NCBI GenBank assembly: GCA_037951105.1
Contig: JBAMJV010000870.1
Span: 62,001-126,000 of the forward strand
Source: Echinarachnius parma
Taxonomy: Eukaryota > Echinodermata > Echinoidea > Clypeasteroida > Echinarachniidae
Direction of reading: 5' to 3'
DNA length: 64,000 bases
The notes under the pieces were generated by a model. That model saw only the letters and a program-made list of their open reading frames with translations, ran no database searches and was not told where the DNA came from. Within the stretch, counting starts at the first letter, position 1; each line of letters starts with the position of its first letter. Below are positions 33,310-45,560 of this stretch, in pieces. A program made the position numbers and the translations under genes.

Positions 33310-33800
33310 GATAGCTTTTTCATTCCAAGGGGATTGAAAAAGCAGTCTGCAGAGCGATATTATGAGGCCGAAAATTCGATCCAGAATTCATAGCTAAATT
33401 GCATGGTCAACTGTTAACATGTATATGTATATAATTATCATTAAGGATATTTGTTCCAGTACAAGGAATAGCAACTTGCAGAGCGGTATGAAGAGCTTGG
33501 TTCGAAAAGGCGCTAATTACATTTTCCATCAAAAAAAGTTATATCAGTACGTTCATGACAATACGTAGATATTTAAAAATCCAACTGTTAGGACAAATTA
33601 CACAATCAATATCAATATATGGAACTTTCCATTTTCAAAACTCTATTGGCATGTGTACAAGTTGGACAAAGAAACCTGCTTTTAGCGCCTTTCGGAATTA
33701 AGCTATTCATATCATGAGGCCAGAATTCATAGCTCAATTACATGGTGACCAGATAACATGTTTATGTTTATGCTAATAATCATGAAGATAATTAAAAACT
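33310..33800. repeat. Direct repeat pair flanking a family B MITE
   Basis: 'agaattcatagctaaattgc' with 'aacatgtatatgta' (33380-33440) recurs as 'agaattcatagctcaattac' with 'aacatgtttatgtt' (33722-33770) on the other side of the MITE. Confidence 0.6.
33490..33709. repeat. Family B MITE
   Basis: GAAGAGCTTGGTTCGAAAAG/GCGCTAATTAC and inverse GCTTTTAGCGCCTTTCGG/AATTAAGCTATTC. Confidence 0.85.
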
Positions 33801-33952
33801 ATTGAAAGTAATGTTAAATAGTAACTTACACAAAATAGGTGCGAATAAATCACAACTTTTGTTGGTCCAACTGACAAACTATTCTTAAATGCTTTTAAAT
33901 CTCACAATAAAGAATAACATACAGTGTAAAAACACGGTTAGATCTCGTTATT

Positions 33953-34055
33953 CCGAAGGTTCGGTAATTCCGAAGGTTCGTTTATCAGAAAATTAAATGG
34001 GGTTCGTTTATCCGAAAATTAAATGAGGTCCGTTAATCCGAAAATGAAATGAGAT
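33953..34055 (+). repeat. Minisatellite of about 27 bp
   Basis: About four units related to GGTTCGTTTATCCGAAAATT plus AAATGAG, the first ones reduced to 'attccgaaggttcg'. Confidence 0.75.
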
Positions 34056-34635
34056 AATGAGGCTGATATTTCAGCTCTTTGCGTGATGTTATGATGAGCA
34101 TGAAATGCGATTCATCAGGCACCGACTTTGTAGAAATTTAAAACAAATGGGAACCTGACATGGTGCCACTTAAGACATCCCAAAACGAAAAATACTCGAC
34201 CAAAATTAATGTTCTTGGTATCATTTGTATATGTAAAAGATGCACTATCCCGTGAACATAGGCATCATCCTTCTTTATCATGGCACGTATCCCGTTCCGT
34301 TTTTGTTCTGTTTGGGGGGGGGGGGGCAACCCCTTTGGTATATTTTCGAAAAAAGTGTAGGAATTATATAGATTTTTCTTAAATTGGTGAATAAATGTGG
34401 GACCCAAATTTATTCCAATCAGATATATTTGTGAACGGCTATAGCAAAACCCACCGCTTGTCGGTAATTATGTTTTGTAGTTTGGGGCATCCAAAGTTGA
34501 ACATTGGGTCAAAATGAACATTTTGACATAACTAGCAAGATAAATATTTGCTCGTTATAATGCAAAATAAATCAAATTTAAATATTAATCCAGTACAAAG
34601 TTATTTACGATGTTGTAAATCAATTCTGCATGGTT

Positions 34636-35329
34636 TTAAGGGGCCATGCCAACCAAATGCATGTTGTTTTCTGTTTATCTGTATAAGTGTACACATCAAA
34701 TATTTGTAAACTGTTTGACCTAAATATGCTATGTATATTTTAAAACATGTTTGCAATTATTTTTCTTCATAGTGCTAATCCCCCATCTCTTTAAAAACTC
34801 TCCAGAGTAAAATGCTATTGTTAACTGGTTGTGACATCATCATTCGATCAATACTCAATTAATAATTGACAGGGGAATGCACCTTCGCCCAAGGTGAGTG
34901 CCTGTTCACAATAGCATCACAAGCTTGAATACTATACCAACTCACACACTTTCAATATCAATAGCAGTTGCTTTATCAGAAAAGCTCCGCCATCATTAGG
35001 ACAAGAAAGGCAATACCTAAGCTATTGTATGGAAGCATGCAGTGCATGTTATTGTGAGCATGTTCTTTTGGTACTTTTTTCTTTTGTTCATCCCATATTA
35101 ACTGGCCAGTGATTGACAGATGATGTCACAACCAGTCAAATACAAATTCACTCTGGAGAGTTTTTTTATGAGGTGGGGCTTATTAACATGAACAAAAATA
35201 ATTGATAACATGTTTGAAAATATACAGAACATATTTATGTCAAACAGTTTTCAAATATGAATATTGGATGTGTACACTTATACAGATAAACAGAAATCAA
35301 CATGCACTTGGTTGGCATGGCCCCTTTAA
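34636..35329. mobile_element. Family E foldback MITE, TTAA flanks
   Basis: TTAAGGGGCCATGCCAACCA and its inverse TGGTTGGCATGGCCCCTTTAA, with arms of about 200 bases ('ctgtttatctgtataagtgt', 'ctctccagagt'). It lacks coding sequence. Confidence 0.85.
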
Positions 35330-35520
35330 TAGTGATTGTCATATTTGAAACGTTGATATCTTAGTTTCAACTAAACGCATTTTAAGATATACAAATTATC
35401 ATATCTTTGCCAAACATGAATTGAAATAGGTATCAAATTAAAGCTGATGAATCACACTTTCAAATGGTATATAAATCTCAAATTTGATTTTTGCCAACAA
35501 GTGGTTTTGGTGTAGCCGGT

Positions 35521-35660
35521 CACATTTATTGATATTTCAGCTCTTTCTGAACCGATTTCGATCAAATAAAGTTTGTTTTATCTCTAAAATAAAAAAAATC
35601 ACATGCTCATCGAAATAATATACTTAGTTTTCCATTACCTCACAAATTAATTATTTTTTG
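35521..35660. repeat. Family A MITE fragment
   Basis: 'ttgatatttcagctctttct', 'gaaccgatttcgatcaaata' and 'ttttccattacctcacaaat' match one side of family A. The terminus is absent. Confidence 0.7.
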
Positions 35661-36511
35661 AACAGCCACAAAAATATAATGTCATGTATATAATAGCGAC
35701 CCTGTAACGTTTTATGATTAGCCACCCTGTTTATTGAAGATAAAGTCATTAGAAATGATACATCGATACAGAGTAATGGGCTTATAGATTTATAATATAC
35801 AAGTTTTAAAGTTGCGCGGACAAGACATATAGAGGGCCGGGAAAAAAAATACTCTGCCGCCCGCATTGGGCCGTGCCATGACAGTCAACTAGGCTAGAAC
35901 GAACGTGCTGCTAAAAGGGGATACCATTATTTTGTACAGACGGCGCGTCTCGTGCGTAGCGCGCGTAATATGACTAGCGTCCTCTATTTGCCTTGTCCGT
36001 GCCACTTTAAGTCTCAAGTGAAACAGAGATTTTAAATACTCTTATCAGGATTAAAGACTCTCTCCGGGTAAAAATATGACACTTTTTGATGACGTCACTC
36101 GATGGGCAGAACGAGTGTAAGCAGACGATGTCTCATTGGATATGTACATGACAAAAGTGCTCTTATATTGTATTTTGTAGTTTTATCCTAACCATGAGAA
36201 CGCATTTGTTTCATGAAATTTTCAACATGGCGGCTATTTTGGATGCTATCTTGAGTTCTGCAAAACACACATAGCGGATTTTGGGGACCTTTCCTAAAAA
36301 AATCCGCTTGTTCGGAAAAATGTCCGGTTTTAGTTATTACTCATAGACTAGAGTTAAGTTAACTTAATTGATTATGTCCCAATGCTTACTGGGGCTCTAC
36401 CCCGCATGAACCCATTAGGTTGCCCAATGTGGATACCCATTGAACCAACCCATTTAGGTATTCATACCATCAATGCGCTCACAATAATGCGGTACATAAA
36501 GCTAAGATATG
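35661..36511. other. No gene seen
   Basis: Contains a CpG-richer patch (GGCGCGTCTCGTGCGTAGCG, near 35941). No exon or named repeat recognised. Confidence 0.35.
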
Positions 36512-37050
36512 TTAAAGGGGTAGTTCAGCTTTGGTCAAGAGGGCGCTTCAAGAAATGATTTGTTGTGAGGTAATGAAAAACTAAGTGTAAAACTTGAAAG
36601 AGCACACCATTTTAATGACCTAATCAACTTTGTATGATCAAAATCGATTTAGAAACGGTTGAAATATTCATAAATATATCTGATTGTAATAAATGTTAGG
36701 GACCAACTTTGAATTTGAGAAAATATTTATAAATCCTACACATTTCTGGAAATATACCAAAATAGTTTTAAAATTGTTTTTGATAATCTCTCTATGGAAT
36801 CATTATTTTCAACAAACATCACATTCACATATTTTGATAAAAAATGGTTGAAAATTGAAGTGTCTGTAGGGCGCCCTCTTGTGTTAACAGCTGATTTAAA
36901 AAAAATGAAAACAGCTCTTATCCTAACCATAAGAAAACATAGCCGTTTATACGCCTTTTTTACCATTCAAGCATCATTGAATTATAACTGTTTGTTTTTA
37001 ATGATAACTTTTGGTTGTTCTGTTTGACCAAAACTGTACTATCTCTTTAA
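36512..37050. mobile_element. Family A MITE, complete, TTAA flanks
   Basis: TTAAAGGGGTAGTTCAGCTT, 'gagggcgcttcaag', ending 'accaaaactgtactatctct' and TTAA. 539 bp. Confidence 0.88.
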
Positions 37051-37169
37051 GATAAGTTATCTTGCGCACCCTCGCCCGTCGTCATTTCTCCCATCAGCTG
37101 CAGCAGTTTTTCAATTTTTAAAGATTAAAGTTATGAAAAAAATAAGTCAATGTGGTATGTTTTTCGCGA

Positions 37170-37680
37170 GTTATTATTATCAGTCTGTGATACATTTGTT
37201 ATTATATTTAATGTCGTAATTTGGTTGAATTTTTTGTTGAAGATGAAAATGGAATAAGCAAAAATTAAATGAAAAATCATTTCATAAAGTCACCCATCCT
37301 ACAATTTATTTTGGAACATCTATTTATCCTTCACCTACCACCGTAACAAAATATGACTGCGTGGGAAATACAAACCCATTTCCACTTATGTGTGATATTA
37401 TGTATCATCGTCGTATATTTGTTTTTAATATTTGCTTGAAGATGAAAATGAAATAAATAAACACTAATGGCAAGTAGAAAACTAAATTACATCCATTAAA
37501 TTGAAACCATTAGGTGATATCGCTAGGACGCAACAAAAACTCAATCAACCGTCCGACAATTTATTTTTGAAAGTCTTGTTTGCCATCAGGTGACTATCAC
37601 AACGTAACACAATCTGACTGGATAATACAAACCCCTCCCACTCTAATGTGATATTACATTTCATCGACCAGTTTTGCTAG
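37170..37680. repeat. About 260 bp tandem duplication
   Basis: 'ttgaagatgaaaatggaata' then 'caatttattttggaac', 'cgtaacaaaatatgactg' and 'aatacaaaccca' recur as 'ttgaagatgaaaatgaaata', 'caatttatttttgaaa', 'cgtaacacaatctgactg' and 'aatacaaacccc'. Confidence 0.7.
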
Positions 37681-38181
37681 CGAAAATATACGCATGGAAT
37701 TTGTAATAAATATCGGTCGATTTTAAGGCTTCTCATTCTCTCGACCTGAATCATCCGACAGCTTCACATCGAGTTCAATCTTCCAAAAAGTCAACTTCAC
37801 TCGCTTCAAATTATCTTCGCAGGAATGAAAGGTAAGACTGATATCTCTCATCTTCACTGACATACAGTTTCTAACAATTGCAACTACTGTGGAAACTTAC
37901 TGGCCCATTTTTTGGTTTCATTTCCAATGAGACTCAAAGCAGAAATGTGCCCGGACCTGAACCGACATTTTCCCCCCAAGTATGTACCGTAATTATTTAA
38001 TTTCACTTCGTTTATATATTTTTATATCAAAATCATAGTTGACAAAATAAATACAATGAAGTATTATAAAAGCACATTACATGTATTAAACAGCCTATGA
38101 AATCAAAACAAATTGATCTAAATTAATTTAACGTCATATGGAAAACAACATTACTTGCGGATAATTAGGATATTGTTGGAT

Positions 38182-38962
38182 TTAAGGGACTTTACAGTTC
38201 TGATCGACCGAGCATGGTGGATTAGCGGTGAGTGCCCGCTTCATCCACGGGAGGTCCCGGGTTCGAACCCAGACCGGGTCATACCAAAGTTTTTAAAAAT
38301 GGTACCTTCTGCCTTCTAGCCAGGCGCCCGGTATTTAAATAGCATGGAGAAGGGAGAGTTAAACAAACGGAGTTACCAGAGGACTGGCCCCCTTCTGTGA
38401 CTTAAATTAGAAGACGTGTGGCCAAGGGCTAATGAATCGGGAGATATGCGCCACCTTAAGATTGGCACGGGAAGGACTTTAACTTTTGTTTTGAACAGTT
38501 ATGATCAAACTTAATTGTAGTAACTAAAACTGGACAGTTATCATTAACTTAGATTTATAATTAAATGATGCTTCAATGGTTGGAAAACATATAAACGGCT
38601 AAGTTTCAGGCTATTTTCATACGAAAGAGTCGTTAACACAAGAGAGCGCCATTCAGACACCTGAAAGTTAAAACTATTATTTGTACAACATGTGAATGTG
38701 GTGTTTGGGTAGACAAGATTATTCAATAGAGAGATCATCAAAACAATTCTAAAGCCACTTTAGCATATTAAAAAATGTGTTCTTACATTATCGAATAAAT
38801 GTTGGGCCCCAACACTTCTTTCAATCGGGCACATTTACGGATATTTCAATATTTCTGAACCGATCTATGTCTTTGAAATTGTTTGCTTTTTCAAAATGTT
38901 GAATTTGATTTCATAACCTCACAACAACAAATTATTGAAGCGCCCTCTTGAACAAGATTATA
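38182..38962. mobile_element. Family A MITE carrying a SINE
   Basis: The left tip TTAAGGGACTTTACAGTTCT is followed by the tRNA-headed SINE. The element resumes at 'gttttgaacagttatgatca' and runs through 'gagagcgcca' and GTTGGGCCCCAAC to 'gaagcgccctcttg'. The right terminus is eroded. Confidence 0.75.
38204..38493 (+). repeat. tRNA-derived SINE
   Basis: The head GGTGGATTAGCGGTGAGTGC (A box) and TCCCGGGTTCGAACCCAGAC (B box) is about 70 bases. The body contains 'gccaggcgcccggtatttaa', 'ggactggcccccttctgtga' and 'ggcacgggaaggac'. ACAGTTCTGATC before it and ACAGTTATGATC after it look like a 12 bp target duplication with one change. Confidence 0.7.
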
Positions 38963-40928
38963 CCACCCTTTTCCATTATTTGATAAAACATATCAAAGGT
39001 ATGGGAGGTTATGCATTTTTAAATAATACATACATTTATCTAATTGTACTAAATTTTCCAGTCTTCAAAATTATATTAAATGAAAATAGATTGAAGCGTT
39101 TCCCCAACCAAATATCTTGTAGTTAAGTCATTTGACAATTTATGTGGAATATAGCATAATCAAATATGGTATTCCGAGTGCGCATTTCAATTTAGGCATA
39201 ATTCATACATGACGGGAAATAATTTTAAATATTATATTGATGTGACCGTGCCAACCACCTAACAATTTATTAAAAAGTATCATTATTTACTTCACCATAA
39301 AATAGGACAGGACATGTACAATCGTGTAAAGTATTACTAACACATCTTTAAATTAAATAATAGTTTATTAGCTTTTATCCAATCAGATACCCGAGCTAAT
39401 TCTTATTTCACCTTTGTTACAAGTTCATATTTGACTCGTTACAAATACAATTGTTCGCTTATATACAATTGTTCAAGTACCTCGGACAAACTAGTCAATA
39501 ATCGAATAGGTATGTAGGTATTTAGCAATCGATTGTCACCTGATTTAAAATCGTATACATGTACTGGTATCTTAAGGTACGTTTATATTATTAGGTACTC
39601 TGCCACTGGAAAGAGAAAAATAAAACATTTATACGAGGTGTTCAATAATGTGATTTATGACACTTGCAAAAAGGTAATAATTAATTCCACTTGTTTGAAT
39701 ACTAAGATTAACAACTACTAAATATATCAATAATTTCATTAGTGTCTTAAGGTTCAAACATTTAGCTGTAGAATTTGTACTACGAAGAAATTCAAATAAT
39801 GTTTTTGTCCAACCTTTAGAAGAATATGCACTAAAAAGGTCAACTATCAGTTTCTCTTGAGAATCTGTAATATATTTATCATTATTTCGTTAAAGTAGGG
39901 ATATTAGATCCCATTCGTACTTTATTTAGAGCACTATTTATTAATTTCCATACATTTCTCATTTCATTTTTATGTAATCTTAAATGTTAAGCATAATATT
40001 GGTTTTAGCTGCTCGTAAATAGATATTAATAAAAGGGAACTCCACCACAGAAATGTGATAATTGCTATATCAAAAGGTCCATGAGCGAAATTATAATTAC
40101 AAATGGTAGAGCAACAAAATAGTTATGACAGGTTGACCTTTGTTCCCACTCGCGATTGCTATCGATTGTGAAGTCATTATAGCGAGCTTCTGCCATTGTG
40201 ATGTGTCCATGAATAGTTTACAGAAATCTTATTTTCTTAACTACGAAGCAATAGTATGAGCTTACATACGCCAACATATTTGACCAATCGATATTCCTTA
40301 AACGAATTCGTGAAAAAAGCTGAACAAATAGTTTTTAGCAACTAAAATGAGAAACCTATGGCGAGTAGTAGTGCAGGTCGCGAGTGATGTTGCGAAATGT
40401 GGCAATTCCGAAATGATCACTCATATCTACATGATATAAAAAACAACACAACTCTCGTGTTTTTCTTTTAAGCCTAATTTATAATCAAATTTACTTGTAA
40501 TAAATTTATATTGATCATGGCGACTAATCTATATTATTCAAATTATCTTGTATTATATATCGAAATTTGTCTGTAAATGTATACTTTAATGATGAATAAG
40601 TGTTATTTATAGATTTGTGCTTGAAAATGAATAAATACGGGAAATATCGGACATTATAATGCAATTCACTTTAACGTGGAATGAAAATTAGTACACAATA
40701 TCATCAAACCATAAGTTTGTACATAGATTTAATGATTTTGATTCTGACAACCTATGTGATAAATGTTAACATAAGAAAACAAATCTCATTTACAATGTTT
40801 CAAGGAAAAGGATTGGAGGATCCAGTTGCCTGTCTAAAGTGCACTCTATAATTGATAGTGTAAATGACTGGTTATTGAGTGGGAACATATTCTACCATAT
40901 GGATGGTACAGTCACATTCAGTTTAGGG
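38963..40928. other. No gene seen
   Basis: About 2 kb of AT-rich sequence with no exon signal, RNA or repeat end that I recognise. Confidence 0.35.
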
Positions 40929-41240
40929 TTTAAAGTGATCTAGTCACTTTGTTGACAAAGTGCAAAAGTGATGAATGGTTGATCAAATGTTTCATGTTGT
41001 GGTCTGATATGTCCACCGAGTTATGTGTGACAAATCGCTAGCTCATTGCACTGACTTTGCACACAGTTATAACTTTCCAGTGGATAATGATAAATCTGAA
41101 CACTTCAATCACACATAATGTTTAAAACCGAAAGCTGTTCAATGCTACTATTGGTGATACGAATGCAATGAGGTATACGAGAACAACTAAAGTTCCATGT
41201 AAGTTTTGAGGATTATGACAATGTTACTAAATCCCTTTAG
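40929..41240. mobile_element. Family C MITE
   Basis: TTAAAGTGATCTAGTCACTT at the left and the inverse-type GTTACTAAATCCCTTTAG at the right. Inner parts 'cattgcactgactttgcaca' and 'ccagtggataatgataaatc' recur (inverted or direct) at 47500-47590 and 49434-49530. Confidence 0.7.
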
Positions 41241-41247
41241 AATTATC

Positions 41248-41294
41248 TTCTTCTTCTTCTTCTTCTTCTTCTTCTTCTTCTTCTTCTTCTTCTT
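41248..41294 (+). repeat. (TTC)n microsatellite
   Basis: About 15 TTC units. Confidence 0.98.
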
Positions 41295-41436
41295 TTGCTT
41301 TTCTTCAGTCTCTCATCCATTAACATGGACCTAAACAAAAAAACAAAAAAACAGTGGCGTAGCAAGGTCGGACTGATTGAGGGAGCACACGTCTTTTTGG
41401 GGCACACCTTACTGGCTTGTGTCCCATAAATGTTGC

Positions 41437-41975
41437 CCTTACAGGACAATGAAACCCGAGCAAACTGTTGCTTGCGTATCTTAAGGAGATTAGGAGGAAT
41501 AATCTTTGAAAGTTAGAGCATAATCGGGCAAGAAACAAGAAAACTATGGCTCTTTGAAGATGTCCATTTATTCCTATGGGGAACTAAAATTGGCAACGCA
41601 CTCTTATAAGTTTGTGGACTACTCCCCATAGGCTTTGTACACAAATGATCCCATTTTTACAGTTTACTTCATAGTCACACGTTTCCATTCACCAAACTCA
41701 TGATATGTTTTGTATAAATGTATTCTACAAAACATAATTTATTACATTCTACTCAAACGAAGGGTAAACATATATTTTGAGAAAATTGAAATTTGGTGCA
41801 CTAAAGGTGTAGGGAGAAGTCCACAACTTTGCCAGGGTGCGTTGCCAATTTGAGTCACTCATTTTTTTCTTCTTATTTCTTGACCGATTGTGCTCAAATT
41901 TTCAGGGACTATGTATCCTATCTAGTGTGTTATAGCGCATACACCAATTTGTTCGGATTCCATTGTCCTTTAAGT
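41437..41975. repeat. Foldback element, family F
   Basis: 'ggacaatgaaacccgagcaa'...'ttggcaacgcactcttataa'...'gtggactactcccc' mirrors 'gggagaagtccacaactttg'...'gtgcgttgccaatttgagtc'...'ggattccattgtcc'. A related pair of arms occurs at 46960-47335. Confidence 0.65.
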
Positions 41976-42446
41976 TTTGTACTTTGTTCTGACAGTTTTT
42001 GCATCCGTTCAGTGAGTAGTACCGTCATCGCCATCATTATGTCTCCCTTTTCCAGTCATAGAGCAAATAATGTTTTAATGAGGCTAAAACGCTCGTTTTA
42101 TTCAGATTCCAACGATCGAACTTTCTTACCCGAATAGTACTCGGCTGGAGATACATCATTTTAAAAATGCGATAACTTCAGTTTGCAATAACCAATTGTA
42201 CAATGTGATATATGACATTGTAGAAAATATGTCATTCTTTGCTTCCATATAATTATATTTTTAATTCAACAACGACAAAAAGATGAAAATCAAGTGTAAT
42301 AACTTGACAAAATTCGTTTTTGAAAGTTCTTTTTCATTCGGCTTGAAAACTTACAAAATGTACTTGCGTCTCCTTCATATTTATACCATATGAAAGGTAA
42401 TTTAAGACACTTTACAAATATGTCAATTTTGAAGCCGTTTATTTCT

Positions 42447-42780
42447 TAATCGGGTCAGGAGCCAACAAAGACCAGCAAAGGACAAAATAAAATATCATAT
42501 TGTTGGCTTTCAGCGGCAATCCAGCCCGTTGATTGGTTGAATCAGCATCACGCAGATTCTCCACGTCCCGCGAAGAAGAGAGAGGGGGAGAGAGAATTTC
42601 TCTTTCCCCGCACAGCGCGTTGTTCCGAGGGGAGCCTGGTATTGCGTTATTTGAATGAGGCCAATCACTGGCCCGCTTCAAACACACCCCTTCGTACCAT
42701 CCAATGGGAATGCTCGTTCGCATTATAGTTGTTCTTAATTTGTACCTGAGTGGTATTTTCTTGGCTCCTGACCCGATTAT
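42447..42780. mobile_element. Family G MITE
   Basis: Ends TAATCGGGTCAGGAGCCAA and TTGGCTCCTGACCCGATTA are perfect inverse copies 19 bases long. The inside is GC-richer, without a coding frame. Confidence 0.85.
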
Positions 42781-43200
42781 CCAACGCAACAAAATAAAAC
42801 CTACGTATCCTGAAAGAGTATAAAACATGCTTTACAATGATTATAAAATCAATGAGACGCAAGAAGCATAAACTGTTATTTTTCACCTCTGAACTTATTA
42901 TTTTTTGGTGATATTTGACAACAAATTGCACTGGTCAAATTTGATTTAATACTTGATTAATTACGATAGACATAAAATATGATTCTTCCTCTAACATTTG
43001 ATACCACATTCATTCATTAAAGACTATGTTAAGGTTCCATAAAGCTCAAAATAATACCCCTCTGCTTTGCTCATTGGTGCGTGCGGTTCGGAAATCTATG
43101 AATACGATATGAATAAATACAGTGGAATCGGGCTGAGTTGCATTCTGACTGTTTCATTCCTCAAATTCTACACTTAGGGGCAGAGACCTATAGATCAACC

Positions 43201-43404
43201 ATGAATATCCGGGTTTATCTAACAGTTGCTTTCATCTCCTTGACGATCACCACATGTGGTGCACATAAGTTATTCGCCCTCGACATCGACGACCAAACTG
43301 AGTTCGTCGACACCCTCAACGAGTTGCGACGAACCCCGCTCGCTACCACCGATGAAGAGCGAAATGCGCCAGATGCCGTCACACCCTCTAACATGAATTA
43401 TCTG
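43201..43404 (+). CDS. Gene 2 exon 1: signal peptide and start of CAP/CRISP-type protein
   Basis: ATG in the context CAACCATGA opens MNIRVYLTVAFISLTITTCGA, a clear secretion signal with a hydrophobic core and small residues for cleavage before HK. There follow FVDTLNELRRTPLAT, the first CAP helix pattern (LN..R), then NAPDAVTPSNMNYL, which joins TWNNDLADMA of exon 2 to make the standard M..L.W...LA. The exon is 68 codons, phase 0 at the donor GTAAAT. CAP (SCP/TAPS) proteins are secreted, with roles such as channel block, sterol binding or venom or reproductive functions in different members. None can be assigned here. Confidence 0.88.
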
Positions 43405-43806
43405 GTAAATACCGATTTGTATTATTCTGTTACCATTTAGTTTTTCATTCCCTAACAAAGGAATAATATCTCGAAGCCCCCTGTAAACAAAAACTGAACT
43501 ATTCCTTTAATTCTTCAGCGGATTCTATGCAATATCATTGCATGGGTTAGAACTGTACCTGATTGATGGCCATGAGTAATAATAGCACCAGCATTTTCCC
43601 AACGCGACGTATATATGTGCGATATTCAGACTCCAATTATTTATAACGTTATTATAAACCACATGAGAAATAAACAATTTGAACTTTGAACATTACCACA
43701 GTATCAGATTTTTAAAATGCAATTGTAACCAATCATGCATTTGATGTTTATGCATTTTTATATGTTTTACTTGCTATTTTGTATAAGTGGAAAAAAAAAC
43801 ATCTAC

Positions 43807-44272
43807 TTAAAGGGGTAGTACAGTTTTGGTAAGGCTGAACTTTAGTAACCAAACCTGGACAGTAACATTATAAATTACTCCACCATGTTCGAAAGTTATA
43901 CACAATTACAAAAGACTAAGTAAAAAGCCCGTTATCGTTCAAAAAGAGCCATTAAAACACAAGAGGGCGTTCTCTAAAAAGGCATTGGTTTCAACCATTT
44001 TTCATACAAAATTATGCATGTGATGTTATATTGAAATAATGATTAACTAGGTAGATCATCAACAACTATTTAAAAAGCGCCTTTGAAATTTGTTATAATA
44101 TCAGATATGTTTATTGATATTTTAGCCGTTTCTGGACCGATTTTGACCAAATAAAGTTTATTCTGCCATTAAAAATGCATGTTCTCTCAAATTCGACACT
44201 CAGTTTGTCATAGCCTCACACAAAAATTGTGATGTGCAGCGCCCTCTCTACCAAAACTGAACTCCCCTTTAA
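43807..44272. mobile_element. Family A MITE, complete, best reference copy
   Basis: 466 bp between TTAA sites. The left end TTAAAGGGGTAGTACAGTTT(TGGTA) is inverse to the right end TACCAAAACTGAACTCCCCTTTAA. A subterminal inverse pair GAGGGCG/CGCCCTC lies further in. It lies in intron 1 of gene 2 and ends about 75 bases before exon 2. Confidence 0.93.
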
Positions 44273-44348
44273 TCATTTGTGTGTATTGATTCCTTTTTGC
44301 ACATGTTTGCCTTTTGATTCTGTTTGTCCTTTTGCACATGCTGTTTAG

Positions 44349-44600
44349 ACGTGGAACAATGACCTTGCCGACATGGCGTACGCCTGGGCTAAGAGGTGTG
44401 ATACAGCGAAAGGTCAGCCCGATAACCCGACCAATTACACGTGGGTTGGCCAGACCCTATACGTTGACAACATTGATGCGCCATCTACGACCGTGGCCGA
44501 AAAGGTCAAGAGTTGGTATTCGGAAATTAAGGACTACGCCTACCAAGCGGGCTCTCCTGGCTCATGCAATCGTGGTAAAACGTGTGATGACTATATACAG
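44349..44600 (+). CDS. Gene 2 exon 2: CAP domain core
   Basis: The acceptor CTGTTTAG ends at 44348; the donor GTTGGT begins at 44601. There are 84 codons, phase 0 both sides: TWNNDLADMAYAWAKRCDTA, then YTWVGQTLYV, TTVAEKVKSWYSEIKDYAYQ and CNRGKTCDDYIQ. Matches to CAP are W...LA..A..WA..C, the GQ.L segment, V..WY.E...Y and the start of the CAP1 signature. Canonical CAP1 is GHYTQVVW; here it reads DDYIQ|VVW, so the conserved histidine is aspartate. The other conserved histidine after the helix cysteine (C...H) is also absent. The glutamate of WY.E remains. Confidence 0.93.
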
Positions 44601-44884
44601 GTTGGTATACAAGTCACCTTTATTATATCACCTCGTACATTTGGGAACCAGGTTAACATTCGAAACGGATGACAACCCCGATCACGTGACCATACCGACC
44701 ACTGTGAAATTATATAACATTTAAACGCAAAATACACCTACAAAAGGAGTGTCCACCTTTTACTCTACAGTTAGTAGAGCAGATAAGTGTAATAATCGTT
44801 CAAAATTTGATACAAGCAACAAACTTGGTATGTATGCTACCTTAGGGACACTTTTCAGAAAAAAAAAACACTTAGACAAGCAAA

Positions 44885-45560
44885 ATTCCAATATGGCGGC
44901 CATTTTCCAAGATGGCCGCCCAAAAGCTACTTTTTTATTTAAAAATTGACTGAGTTGGCCGATTGTAATGATCTTAGTGTCGATTTATATGTTTCTTGAA
45001 ATGCTGAAAACCATTGTGATACAACCGGACCCATATAATGGGGAAAATCCAAGATGGCCGCCATTTTTCCAAGATGGCCGCCCAAAAGTTAATTTTAGAT
45101 ATAAAAATTTACTGCGTTGGCCGATTTTAATAATCTTTGTGTCGATTCGTATGTGAATTGATATGCTAAAAACGAGTGTAATACAAACGGACCAACATAG
45201 TGGTGATTACCCAATATGGCCGTCATTTTCCAAGATTGCAGCCAAAAGGCTACTTTTTATATAAAAATGGACTGAGTTTGCCGGTTTTTATTATCTTGAT
45301 GTCGATTTATATGTTTCCTGATATGCTTAAAACGATACAGACATACAATGGCGAAAATCCAACATGGTGGCTATTTTTCAAGACTGTTGCCAAAAAGCAT
45401 TTCTTTAATAAACAAAATTGACTGAGTTGGCCGATTTTAATCTTTTTTGTACTGATTTATATTTTTCTTGATGAGCTAAAAACGATTCTTGTAGATTATG
45501 GACCTATATAATGCTAAAAATCGAACATGGTGGCACTTTTCCAAGATGGCGTAGCTAGGG
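44885..45560 (+). repeat. About 165 bp tandem repeat, four units
   Basis: Each unit has ATGGCGGCCATTTTCCAAGA, 'gccaaaagctactttttta', 'ttgactgagttggccgattt', 'gatcttagtgtcgatttata', 'tgtttcttgaaatgct' and 'aaaacgattgt', increasingly diverged to the right. A single inverted fragment sits at 48800-48920. It lies in intron 2 of gene 2. Confidence 0.85.
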
